Below, piece by piece: positions 24,925 to 33,063 of a stretch of 64,000 bases of DNA. Made by a program: the position numbers and the translations under genes. The notes beneath the pieces were generated by a model that worked only from the letters and a program-made list of their open reading frames with translations, had not been told where the DNA came from and searched no databases. Position 1 is the stretch's first letter. Each line of letters begins with the position of its first letter. This DNA is from Streptomyces sp. 1331.2 (GTDB lineage Bacteria; Actinomycetota; Actinomycetes; Streptomycetales; Streptomycetaceae): positions 3,599,001 through 3,663,000 of the forward strand of contig NZ_OBMJ01000001.1 of the NCBI RefSeq assembly GCF_900199205.1, in the 5' to 3' direction.

Positions 24925-26066
24925 CGACCGCCGACCAGCTGCCGTCCGGACGGCTCCCGGCCTGGTGCACCGCCCCCTGGCTGATGCTGCTGCTGCCCGT
25001 CCTGTACTCCCTGCTGGACGCCGCCCTGGTGGCCCGGGACGCCGCCTGGTGGCAGGTGGCCCTCTCCACGCTGGCCGCCGTCGCCCTGTTCTGGCGCCGC
25101 CGCTTCCCGGTCGCGGTGCTGCTGCTCACCATGCCCGGCAGCTGGGTGGACGAGATCTGGCTGGCCCCGATAACGGCCGTCTACACGGTGGCCGCCGAAC
25201 GCCCCAACCCGCGGATCGTGGTCCCCTGCGGCGTCCTCTTCACCCTGGTCGAGTTCTTCCACTGGCCACTGCCCCCGGACCTCCTCGACGTGAGCCGGGC
25301 CACCGCGCTGGACGCCATCCAGGCCATGATGCTGGCCGCCGGCCCGGCCGCCACCGGACTGCTCGCCCGCACCCGCCGGGAGCTGGCCGCCCGCCTGGAC
25401 GAGCTGACCCGCGGCCAGGAGCGGGAGAGCCGGCTGCTGGCCGAGCGGGTGCTGATCAGCGAGCGCGGCCGGCTGGCCCGGGAGATGCACGACGTGGTCT
25501 CGCACCAGGTCAGCCTGATCAGCATCCAGGCCGGTGCGCTCCAGGTCAGCAGCGCCGACCCGGGCGCGGTCGGCACCGCCCGCACCATCCGCGAGCTGGC
25601 CGTCCGGACCCTGGAGGAGCTGCGCCAGATGGTCGGGGTGCTGCGCGGCACCGGCGGGCTGCCGGACGCCCCGCTCGCCCCGCAGCCCCGGCTGGCCGAC
25701 CTGCCCCGGCTGATCGAGGAGAGCGGGCTGGCCGCCGACGCCGAACTGCACCCCGGTGACCGCCCGTGGCCGGAGGCCGTGGAACGGGCCGCCTACCGCA
25801 CCGTGCAGGAGGCGCTCACCAACATCACCAAGTACGCCCCGGAGGCGGCGGTGCACGTCCGGGTCCGGGCGAAGGGCCGCCGGCTGCGGGTCGAGGTGCG
25901 CAACGACGCCCCGCCGGTCCGCCCGGCCGAAACCCTCCCGGGCGGCGGCCACGGCCTGGTCGGCCTGCGCGAGCGCGCCCAGCTGCTCGGCGGCACCCTC
26001 ACCGCCGGCCCGACCCAGGACGGCGGCTTCGAGGTCCGCGCCGACCTCCCGGCCCGGGCGACCTGA
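24921..26066 (+). CDS. Sensor histidine kinase, DesK/NarX (HisKA_3) type
   Basis: This 381-residue kinase has about five transmembrane segments in the first ~145 residues, a short coiled linker, and a HisKA_3 phosphoacceptor box REMHDVVSHQ with H190 as the expected phosphorylated residue. The C-terminal ATPase domain (about 275-375) has AVERAAYRTVQEALTNITKY and the G-box GGHGLVGLRERAQLLGG. It autophosphorylates and passes phosphate to the response regulator encoded immediately upstream. The signal is not evident, but a membrane-embedded sensor beside an MprF-like gene points to membrane or peptide stress. That link is inference. Confidence 0.9.
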   Translation: MTTADQLPSGRLPAWCTAPWLMLLLPVLYSLLDAALVARDAAWWQVALSTLAAVALFWRRRFPVAVLLLTMPGSWVDEIWLAPITAVYTVAAERPNPRIVVPCGVLFTLVEFFHWPLPPDLLDVSRATALDAIQAMMLAAGPAATGLLARTRRELAARLDELTRGQERESRLLAERVLISERGRLAREMHDVVSHQVSLISIQAGALQVSSADPGAVGTARTIRELAVRTLEELRQMVGVLRGTGGLPDAPLAPQPRLADLPRLIEESGLAADAELHPGDRPWPEAVERAAYRTVQEALTNITKYAPEAAVHVRVRAKGRRLRVEVRNDAPPVRPAETLPGGGHGLVGLRERAQLLGGTLTAGPTQDGGFEVRADLPARAT

Positions 26067-26115
26067 GCCGAAGGGGCCCTCGGAAGAACAACGGGGAACA
26101 AGAGGGAACAAAAAA

Positions 26116-26143
26116 GCCCCGCAGATCCGTAGATCTGCGGGGC
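26116..26143 (-). terminator. Intrinsic terminator of tRNA-Leu
   Basis: A perfect 12-bp stem (GCCCCGCAGATC) with a CGTA loop is followed on the minus strand by a run of six T. This is one of the few classical intrinsic terminators in the window. Confidence 0.9.
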
Positions 26144-26150
26144 TTCGCTG

Positions 26151-26234
26151 TGCGCGAGGGGGGAGTTGAACCCCCACGCCCTTTCGGGCACTGGAACCTG
26201 AATCCAGCGCGTCTGCCTATTCCGCCACCCGCGC
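26151..26234 (-). tRNA. tRNA-Leu(CAG)
   Basis: On the minus strand, an 84-nt cloverleaf forms with acceptor GCGCGGG pairing to CTCGCGC (one G-T) and discriminator A. The anticodon loop is TTCAGGT, giving CAG. The long variable arm is typical of type II leucine tRNA, and GGTTCAACTCC forms the T arm. CCA is not encoded. CTG is the dominant leucine codon in G+C-rich genomes, so this is the major tRNA-Leu. Confidence 0.95.
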
Positions 26235-26652
26235 ATGGGTGTTGTCCTCGTTGCCGACCGATCTTCCGAACCGCTCGGTACCATGAGGACTTCGCGTTTC
26301 CTTGGACCGGCCTCCCTTCCGGGCGGCCCTTCCGACGTGGAAAACAGTAGCACGACCTGGGGGGCGGCTCCGAATCCGTTGTCCGACCGGACCGACCCCG
26401 CCCGAACTGCTGCTCGACGAACGCCTGCGCGAAGGGCCGGCGGGCGCTCCGACGGCCACACCTGGCGTGCCGTACCCGAAATGCGTCACCCTGTGTGTCC
26501 GAGCCCACCCCCGGGCACCACACGGTCCGGGAACCGTACGGAAGGGCCCGGCGTGGATACGATCAGTACGGAAGTACCGCAAGTAGGCGTGGCCGGTTCC
26601 CGGCGGGATCCGGCCGGCAGGCAGGCGAACGAACCCTGGAAGGGGGTGCCCC
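26235..26652. other. 418-bp region between tRNA-Leu and fhaA
   Basis: This divergent region should hold the tRNA-Leu promoter (leftward) and the promoter of the fhaA-pknB cluster (rightward). Its base composition is lower in G+C than the genes. I see no convincing open frame with codon bias and no clear inverted repeat. Confidence 0.5.
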
Positions 26653-27531
26653 ATGGGAGTGCTGAAGAAGTTCGAGCAGCGACTTGAGGGTCTCGTCAAC
26701 GGCACCTTCGCCAAGGTGTTCAAGTCCGAGGTCCAGCCCGTGGAGATCGCCGGGGCGCTGCAGCGCGAGTGCGACAACAACGCGAGCATCTGGAACCGCG
26801 ACCGCACCGTCGTGCCGAACGACTTCATCGTCGAGCTGAGCCCGCACGACCACGAGCGCCTCAGCCCCTACTCCGGGCAGCTCGGCACCGAGCTGGCCGG
26901 CATGGTCCGCGAGTACGCGGAGGCCCAGCGGTACACCTTCATGGGCCCGCTCCAGGTGAACCTGGAGAAGGCCGACGACCTGGACACCGGCCTGTACCGG
27001 GTGCGCAGCCGCACCCTCGCGGCCGAGGAGCCCCAGCCCCAGCCCCAGCAGTACGCCCCGCAGCAGCCCGGGTACGACCGCCCGCCGGCCGCTCCGGCCC
27101 CCGGCGCACCGTGGCAGCAGCCCGGCGCCGCCCAGTACAACGCGCCCCCGCCGCCGGCCGCGCCCCCCGCGGTGCCTCCCGGCCCGCCCGCGACCGCGAC
27201 CGCCGCCGGCAACGTCCGCAACTTCCCCGGCGCCGGCCACGGCGGCGCCGCGGTCCGCCGCTGGGTCGAGGTGAACGGCGCCCGCCACCAGATCACCGGC
27301 TCGGCCTGCGTGCTCGGCCGCTCGACCGAGGCGGACGTGCGGATCGACGACCCCGGGGTCTCCCGCAAGCACGCGGAGATCCGGCCCGGTACCCCTTCGA
27401 TGGTGCTCGACCTGGGCTCCACCAACGGCATCGTGGTGGACGGACAGCACACCCAGCGCGCTACGCTCCGCGACGGCTCGCGAATCGTCGTGGGCTCCAC
27501 CACCATCGTCTACCGGCAGGTCGAAGGGTAG
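26653..27531 (+). CDS. fhaA: FhaA-type protein: DUF3662 plus FHA domain
   Basis: This 292-residue protein has an N-terminal DUF3662 domain (residues 1-120, starting GVLKKFEQRLEGLVNGTFAKVF), a Pro/Gln-rich linker (125-205) and a C-terminal FHA domain (about 212-290). Phosphothreonine-binding residues are visible in VLGRSTEADVRI, SRKHAEI and LGSTNG. In mycobacteria FhaA binds the phosphorylated MviN pseudokinase and helps control peptidoglycan synthesis. It is the first gene of the fha-pstP-rodA-pbpA-pknB cluster. A GGAAGGGGG-like ribosome site precedes the ATG. Confidence 0.93.
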   Translation: MGVLKKFEQRLEGLVNGTFAKVFKSEVQPVEIAGALQRECDNNASIWNRDRTVVPNDFIVELSPHDHERLSPYSGQLGTELAGMVREYAEAQRYTFMGPLQVNLEKADDLDTGLYRVRSRTLAAEEPQPQPQQYAPQQPGYDRPPAAPAPGAPWQQPGAAQYNAPPPPAAPPAVPPGPPATATAAGNVRNFPGAGHGGAAVRRWVEVNGARHQITGSACVLGRSTEADVRIDDPGVSRKHAEIRPGTPSMVLDLGSTNGIVVDGQHTQRATLRDGSRIVVGSTTIVYRQVEG

Positions 27532-27577
27532 TGTCCGAATTGTTCGCGCGCCTCGCTCACCGACTGGCGGGACGGCC

Positions 27578-28123
27578 ATGTCAGAACTGACCCTCACGGT
27601 CATGCGGCTGGGCTTCCTCGCCGTACTGTGGCTGTTCGTCATCGTCGCGATCCAGGTGATCCGCAGCGACCTCTTCGGCACCAAGGTGAACCCGCGCTCC
27701 TCCCGTCGCGGCGCGAGCGCCCCGGCCGCCGGCGGCGCCGCCCCCGCGGTCGCCGGTCGCGCCGCGCCCGCCCCGGCCCCCGCCACCGCGGCGGGCCAGA
27801 CCCAGGGCGGCGGCGGGCGCCGTCGCGGCGCTCCGACCCAGCTCGTCGTGGTGCAGGGCTCGCTGGCCGGCACCACCGTGGCGCTGCAGGGGCAGACCAT
27901 CACGCTGGGCCGCGCGCACGACTCCACCATCGTGCTGGACGACGACTACGCATCCTCCCGGCATGCCAGGATCTATCCGGATCAGACTGGGCAGTGGACG
28001 GTCGAGGATCTAGGCTCCACCAACGGCACCTATCTGGACCGGCAGCGCCTGACCGCGCCCACCCCGCTCCAGCCGGGCATGCCGATCCGTATCGGCAGGA
28101 CCGTCATCGAACTGCGGAAGTAG
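27578..28123 (+). CDS. fhaB: FhaB-type FHA domain membrane protein
   Basis: This 181-residue protein has an N-terminal transmembrane helix (about residues 8-27, LAVLWLFVIVAIQVI), an Ala/Pro-rich linker and a C-terminal FHA domain (about 95-180) with ITLGRAHDSTIVLDD, SSRHARI and DLGSTNGTYL. The FHA fold recognises phosphothreonine on PknB targets. In mycobacteria the equivalent, FhaB/FipA, links PknB signalling to division. It follows fhaA after 46 nt and precedes the phosphatase, in the conserved order. The ATG has only a weak Shine-Dalgarno site. Confidence 0.93.
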   Translation: MSELTLTVMRLGFLAVLWLFVIVAIQVIRSDLFGTKVNPRSSRRGASAPAAGGAAPAVAGRAAPAPAPATAAGQTQGGGGRRRGAPTQLVVVQGSLAGTTVALQGQTITLGRAHDSTIVLDDDYASSRHARIYPDQTGQWTVEDLGSTNGTYLDRQRLTAPTPLQPGMPIRIGRTVIELRK

Positions 28124-28175
28124 TAGCGCATGAGGGACAGCATCCCGTCCATGACCCAGAGGGGGCACAGGTCGC

Positions 28176-29813
28176 ATGACCCTGGTGCTGCGCTTCGCCG
28201 CCGGCTCCCACAAGGGACTGATCCGGGAGGGGAACGAGGACTCCGGCTACGCCGGGCCGCGGCTGCTGGCCGTGGCCGACGGCATGGGCGGCGCCGCGGC
28301 CGGCGAGGTCGCTTCCTCCGAGGTGCTCGGCTCGATCGTCCGGCTGGACGAGGACGTGCCGGGCGCCGACCTGCTGACCCTGCTGGGCGACGCCGTCCAG
28401 GGCGCCAACGACCGGCTCCGGCAGATGGTCGAGGAGGACCCCCAGCTGGAGGGCATGGGCTGCACGCTCACCGCCATGCTGTGGACGGGTCAGCGGATGG
28501 GCATGGTGCACGTCGGCGACTCCCGCGCCTACCTGCTGCGGGACGGTTCGCTGGTGCAGATCACCCAGGACCACACCTGGGTGCAGCGCCTGGTCGACGA
28601 GGGCCGGATCACGCCCGAGGAGGCCGAGACCCACCCGCAGCGCTCGCTGCTGATGCGGGCGCTGGACGGCCGCGGCCAGGTCGAGCCCGACCTGTCGATC
28701 CGCGAGGTCCGGGCCGGCGACCGCTACCTGATCTGCTCCGACGGCCTCTCCGGCCCGGTCAGCCACCAGACCCTCCAGGACACCCTCGGCAGCTTCTACT
28801 CGCCCGAGCAGACCGTGCAGGAGCTGATCCAGCTCGCGCTGCGCGGCGGCGGTCCGGACAACATCACCTGCATCGTGGCGGACGTCATCGACGTCGGCGC
28901 CACGGACACCATGAGCGGCCAGTTCAACGACGTCCCGGTGGTGGTCGGCGCGGTGGCCGACGCCCCGCCGTCCTCGGCCGCCGCCGACCGCTCGATCGCG
29001 GACACCCCGGCCGGCCGCGCCGCCGGCCTCGGCCGCAGCCCGCAGGGCGCCTTCGGCCCGGCCGAGGGCTACGAGGGCGAGTACGGCGCCGCAGCCGGCG
29101 GCTTCGGCCCCGCCGAGGGCTACGAGGGCGAGTACGGCTACGGCTCCGCCGAGCCCTCGGTCTACGGCACCGAGGACTTCGACGAGGAGCAGCCCCCGAA
29201 GCGCAAGCGCAGGGGCCTGACGATCTCGGTGGCCGCCCTGGTCGCGCTCGGCCTGCTCGGCGGCGCCGGCTACTTCGGCTACCAGTGGACGCAGGACCAG
29301 TACTACATCGGCGAGGAGGGCGACCACGTCGCCGTCTACCAGGGCATCAACCAGAACCTGGCCGGTCTGAGCCTGTCCTCGGTGCACGACTCGTACAGCA
29401 AGATCCAGCTCAAGTGGCTGCCGCAGGACCAGCGCGCGCACGTGAACAAGACCATCTCGGTCGGCAGCATCGGCGACGCCAACTCGACCATCCAGGAGCT
29501 CGACGGCTGGGTCCAGCTCTGCCAGCGGGCCGCGAAGGCGACGGCCCCGGCGCAGGGCACCCAGGCGACGCAGGCCACCCACACCGCGTTCGTGACCTCC
29601 ACGCCCACCCCGGGCGACAAGGAGAGGAACCGCCCGGCCGCGGCGGCCCCGACCGGCACGCCCAGCACCACGCCGACCCCGACCCCGACCGCCCCGAGCA
29701 CGTCCGTCCCGACGCCGAACGCCACCCCTCCGGCGGCCGGCGCGCAGGGTGACCAGCCCCCGCTGAGTGACGACGAGCTCAGCCGGGCCAACTCCTGCCC
29801 CAAGCAGCAGTGA
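28176..29813 (+). CDS. pstP: PP2C-type Ser/Thr phosphatase PstP/Stp
   Basis: This 545-residue enzyme dephosphorylates PknB and its targets. The catalytic PP2C domain (residues 1-240) has the metal-ligand motifs GNEDSGY, VADGMGGAAAGE, MVHVGDSRAYLL, SDGLSG and GGGPDNITCIVADV. A juxtamembrane linker follows, with two near-identical GFGPAEGYEGEYG copies about 20 residues apart (near residues 290 and 310). Then come a transmembrane helix (about 348-368) and a Thr/Pro-rich extracellular tail. It lies between fhaB and rodA, as is usual for actinobacteria. AGAGGGGG precedes the ATG. Confidence 0.93.
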   Translation: MTLVLRFAAGSHKGLIREGNEDSGYAGPRLLAVADGMGGAAAGEVASSEVLGSIVRLDEDVPGADLLTLLGDAVQGANDRLRQMVEEDPQLEGMGCTLTAMLWTGQRMGMVHVGDSRAYLLRDGSLVQITQDHTWVQRLVDEGRITPEEAETHPQRSLLMRALDGRGQVEPDLSIREVRAGDRYLICSDGLSGPVSHQTLQDTLGSFYSPEQTVQELIQLALRGGGPDNITCIVADVIDVGATDTMSGQFNDVPVVVGAVADAPPSSAAADRSIADTPAGRAAGLGRSPQGAFGPAEGYEGEYGAAAGGFGPAEGYEGEYGYGSAEPSVYGTEDFDEEQPPKRKRRGLTISVAALVALGLLGGAGYFGYQWTQDQYYIGEEGDHVAVYQGINQNLAGLSLSSVHDSYSKIQLKWLPQDQRAHVNKTISVGSIGDANSTIQELDGWVQLCQRAAKATAPAQGTQATQATHTAFVTSTPTPGDKERNRPAAAAPTGTPSTTPTPTPTAPSTSVPTPNATPPAAGAQGDQPPLSDDELSRANSCPKQQ

Positions 29814-29877
29814 CGGCCGTGCCCCGACATGGGACCGCCCCGGGCGGTCTTGCCGGCCGTCAGGGAGCGGTCACCAC

Positions 29878-31350
29878 GTGAGCAGCTACAACCTGAGCGA
29901 AGACACCGGCCGGTCCGCCCGGCGCCGGGCACCGGCCGGCCGCGCCGTGCCGCGCCGCCGGGGCAACACCACGATCTCCCCGCAGGAGGCGCCCAACCGG
30001 CGCAACACCGAGTTGGCCCTGCTGGTCTTCGCGGTGCTGCTGCCGGTCCTCGCGTACGCCAACGTCGGGCTCGCGATGGACTCCAAGCTGCCCGCCGGGA
30101 TGCTCGGCTACGGGCTCGGCATGGGCGCCCTGGCGCTGGTCGCGCACCTGCTGGTGCGCCGCTTCGCGCCGTACGCGGACCCGCTGATGCTGCCGATCGC
30201 CACCCTGCTGAACGGGCTCGGGGTGGTGATGATCTGGCGGCTGGACAAGGCGGGCAAGCTGCTCCGGGGCAACTACCCGGCGGCCGAGAACCAGCTGATG
30301 TGGTCGGCGCTCGGGATCGCCGGCTTCATCGCGGTGATGGTCCTCCTGAAGGACCACCGGGTGCTCCAGCGCTACACCTACATCTCGATGGTGGTGGCCC
30401 TGGTCCTGCTCGCCGCGCCGGCCTTCTTCCCGTCCCGGGAGGAGGACTTCGGCGCCAAGATCTGGATCCGGATGGGCAGCTTCTCCATCCAGCCCGGCGA
30501 GTTCGCCAAGATCGTCCTGACGGTGTTCTTCGCCGGCTACCTGATGGTCAAGCGGGACGCCCTGGCGCTGGCCAGCCGCCGGTTCATGGGCCTGTACCTG
30601 CCGCGCGGCCGTGACCTCGGCCCGATCGTCGTGATCTGGCTGCTCAGCCTGCTGATCCTGATCTTCGAGAACGACCTGGGCACGTCCTTCCTGTTCTTCG
30701 GCCTGTTCGTGGTGATGCTCTACGTCGCCACCGAGCGGACCAGCTGGATCCTGTTCGGCCTGCTGATGTCGGTCGGCGGCGCGGTCGCGGTCGCCTCGAC
30801 CGCCAGCCACGTGAAGATCCGCATCAACGCCTGGCTCGACCCGATGGCCGCCTTCGGCCCGAACCCGCCGAAGGGCGCCACCGAGCAGATCGGCCAGTCG
30901 CTGATGGCGCTCGGCTCCGGCGGAGTCACCGGCTCCGGCCTGGGCCAGGGCCGGTCCTGGCTGATCGCCTTCGCCGCCAAGAGCGACTTCATCCTGGGCT
31001 CCTTCGGCGAGGAGCTCGGCCTGACCGGCATGATGGCGATCTTCCTGCTGTACGCGCTGCTGGTGCAGCGCGGCCTGCGCACCGCGATCGCCGCCCGTGA
31101 CCCCTTCGGCAAGCTGTTCGCGGTCGGCCTCGCCTCGGCGATGGCGCTGCAGGTGTTCGTCGTCGCCGGCGGTGTGACCGGGCTGATCCCGCTGACCGGT
31201 ATGACCATGCCGTTCCTGGCCCAGGGCGGTTCGTCCGTGGTCGCCAACTGGGCGCTGGTCGCGATCCTGCTGAAGATCAGCGACAGCGCCCGGCGCCCGG
31301 GGGTCGAACCGGCCCCAGCCACCGAGGGCCAGGGAGGACCCGCCCGATGA
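29878..31350 (+). CDS. rodA: FtsW/RodA/SpoVE family peptidoglycan polymerase (SEDS)
   Basis: This 490-residue SEDS membrane glycosyltransferase polymerises lipid II with its partner penicillin-binding protein. A cytoplasmic N-terminus of about 50 residues is followed by about 12 transmembrane segments. Conserved stretches are QPGEFAKIVLTVFFAGYL, NDLGTSFLFFGLFVVMLY, QIGQSLMALGSGGVTGSGLGQG, FILGSFGEELGLTG and TGMTMPFLAQGGSS. The GTG at 29878 with CAGGGAG upstream is preferred to longer in-frame starts that overlap pstP. It shares ATGA with pbpA, so the polymerase and its transpeptidase are translationally coupled. Confidence 0.93.
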   Translation: MSSYNLSEDTGRSARRRAPAGRAVPRRRGNTTISPQEAPNRRNTELALLVFAVLLPVLAYANVGLAMDSKLPAGMLGYGLGMGALALVAHLLVRRFAPYADPLMLPIATLLNGLGVVMIWRLDKAGKLLRGNYPAAENQLMWSALGIAGFIAVMVLLKDHRVLQRYTYISMVVALVLLAAPAFFPSREEDFGAKIWIRMGSFSIQPGEFAKIVLTVFFAGYLMVKRDALALASRRFMGLYLPRGRDLGPIVVIWLLSLLILIFENDLGTSFLFFGLFVVMLYVATERTSWILFGLLMSVGGAVAVASTASHVKIRINAWLDPMAAFGPNPPKGATEQIGQSLMALGSGGVTGSGLGQGRSWLIAFAAKSDFILGSFGEELGLTGMMAIFLLYALLVQRGLRTAIAARDPFGKLFAVGLASAMALQVFVVAGGVTGLIPLTGMTMPFLAQGGSSVVANWALVAILLKISDSARRPGVEPAPATEGQGGPAR

Positions 31351-32804
31351 ACAAGCCGATCCGCCGGGTCTCGATCTTCTGCCTCGTGCTGATACTCGCC
31401 CTGATGGTGCGCACCAACTGGGTGCAGGGCGTCCAGGCCGACTCCTGGGCGAGCAACAAGAACAACAAGCGCCAGCTGTACGACCGCTACGCCCACCCGC
31501 GCGGCAACATCGTCGTCGGCGGCCAGCCGGTCACGAAGTCCGACTTCGTCAACGGCCTGCGCTACAAGTACAAGCGCTCCTGGGTCGACGGCCCGATGTA
31601 CGCCCCGGTCACCGGCTACTCCTCCCAGGTCTTCGGCTCCAGCCAGCTGGAGAACCTGGAGGACGGCATCCTCTCCGGCACCGACGACCGGCTGTTCTTC
31701 CGCAACACCCTGGACATGCTGACCGGCGAGCAGAAGCGCGGCGGCGACGTCCTCACCACCATCAACGCCAAGGTCCAGAAGGCCGCCTACGACGGCCTGG
31801 GCAACAAGAAGGGCGCGGTGGTCGCGCTCGACCCGAAGACCGGCGCGATCCTGGCGCTGGTCTCCACCCCGTCCTACGACCCGGGCACCTTCTCCGGCAG
31901 CGAGTCCGCCGACTCCAAGGCCTGGACGGACCTCAACGCGGACCCGAACAAGCCGATGCTCAACCGGGCGCTGAAGGAGACCTATCCGCCCGGCTCGACC
32001 TTCAAGCTGGTCACCGCGACCGCGGCGTTCGAGAACGGCCTGTACCAGGGCATCGACGACCCCACGACGACGCCCGAGCCGTACATCCTGCCGAACACCA
32101 CCACGCAGCTGAAGAACGAGAGCCCCAACGAGCGCTGCGAGAACGCCACCGTCAAGTCCGGCATGGACCAGTCCTGCAACACGGTCTTCGCCAAGATGGG
32201 CGACGACCTCGGCAAGGAGAAGATGCGGGCGCAGGCCGAGAAGTTCGGTTTCAACAGCACGATCGACACCCCGGTCCGCTCCGAGAAGAGCATCTTCCCG
32301 GACAGCGTCAGCCGGGACGGCACCGCCCAGGACTCGATCGGCCAGCACGACACCCGCGCCACCCCGCTCCAGATGGCCATGGTCTCCGCCGCGATCGCCA
32401 ACAACGGCAGCCTGATGCAGCCGTACCTGGTCGACCAGGAGCGCTCGGCCTCGCTGACCACCATCTCCAAGCACACCGAGAAGCAGTTCTCCCAGGCGAT
32501 GAGCCCGGCCACCGCGCAGAAGATGCAGGACCTGATGGTCTCGGTGGTGGAGAACGGCACCGGCACCAACGCCAAGATCCCCGGCCTCCAGGTCGGCGGC
32601 AAGACCGGCACCGCCCAGCACGGCGAGGACAACGCCGGACTGCCGTTCGCCTGGTTCACCTCCTGGGCCAAGACCTCGGACGGCCAGTCGGTCGCGGTCG
32701 CGGTGGTGGTCGAGGACGGCTCGCAGAACCGCGACGGCATCAGCGGCGGCCGGCTCGCGGCCCCGATCGCCAAGGCGGTGATGCAGGCCGCACTCGGCAA
32801 GTAG
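31347..32804 (+). CDS. pbpA: Penicillin-binding protein PbpA (class B transpeptidase)
   Basis: This 485-residue D,D-transpeptidase has an N-terminal membrane anchor (about residues 8-24), an N-terminal PBP dimerisation region and a transpeptidase domain with the three active-site motifs: S217-TFK (nucleophile, PPGSTFKL), S276-C-N and K419-T-G (GGKTGTAQ). Class B PBPs cross-link peptidoglycan in partnership with SEDS polymerases. The gene overlaps rodA by 4 bp. No deviation in catalytic residues is seen. The conserved operon order rodA-pbpA-pknB supports the naming. Confidence 0.94.
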   Translation: MNKPIRRVSIFCLVLILALMVRTNWVQGVQADSWASNKNNKRQLYDRYAHPRGNIVVGGQPVTKSDFVNGLRYKYKRSWVDGPMYAPVTGYSSQVFGSSQLENLEDGILSGTDDRLFFRNTLDMLTGEQKRGGDVLTTINAKVQKAAYDGLGNKKGAVVALDPKTGAILALVSTPSYDPGTFSGSESADSKAWTDLNADPNKPMLNRALKETYPPGSTFKLVTATAAFENGLYQGIDDPTTTPEPYILPNTTTQLKNESPNERCENATVKSGMDQSCNTVFAKMGDDLGKEKMRAQAEKFGFNSTIDTPVRSEKSIFPDSVSRDGTAQDSIGQHDTRATPLQMAMVSAAIANNGSLMQPYLVDQERSASLTTISKHTEKQFSQAMSPATAQKMQDLMVSVVENGTGTNAKIPGLQVGGKTGTAQHGEDNAGLPFAWFTSWAKTSDGQSVAVAVVVEDGSQNRDGISGGRLAAPIAKAVMQAALGK

Positions 32805-33063
32805 GGAGCGGAGTCCGGGTGAGGGGAATGTCACGATCGGCACCCCCCTCCGGATACCGGTCTGGTATCGGCCGACGGCTGACTCCGGTCCGATGCGGTA
32901 CGACCGGTAGCGTATCCGCCAGCAGCGGGTGTGCCCGTTGCCGCCCGCGAGGCACCGCACGGCCCGGCCGGAGAACCGGTCGCGGACCGCACGGCGTCGT
33001 CCAGAGCGTGCGGGGACGCCTACGTCACAACCTCACCGGCGGGTGAGGGAGAGGGTCGGAACT

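Noticed and set aside
32929..33063. N-terminal extension of PknB
   Set aside because: The conserved kinase N-terminus begins at the ATG at 33064 with a good ribosome site.
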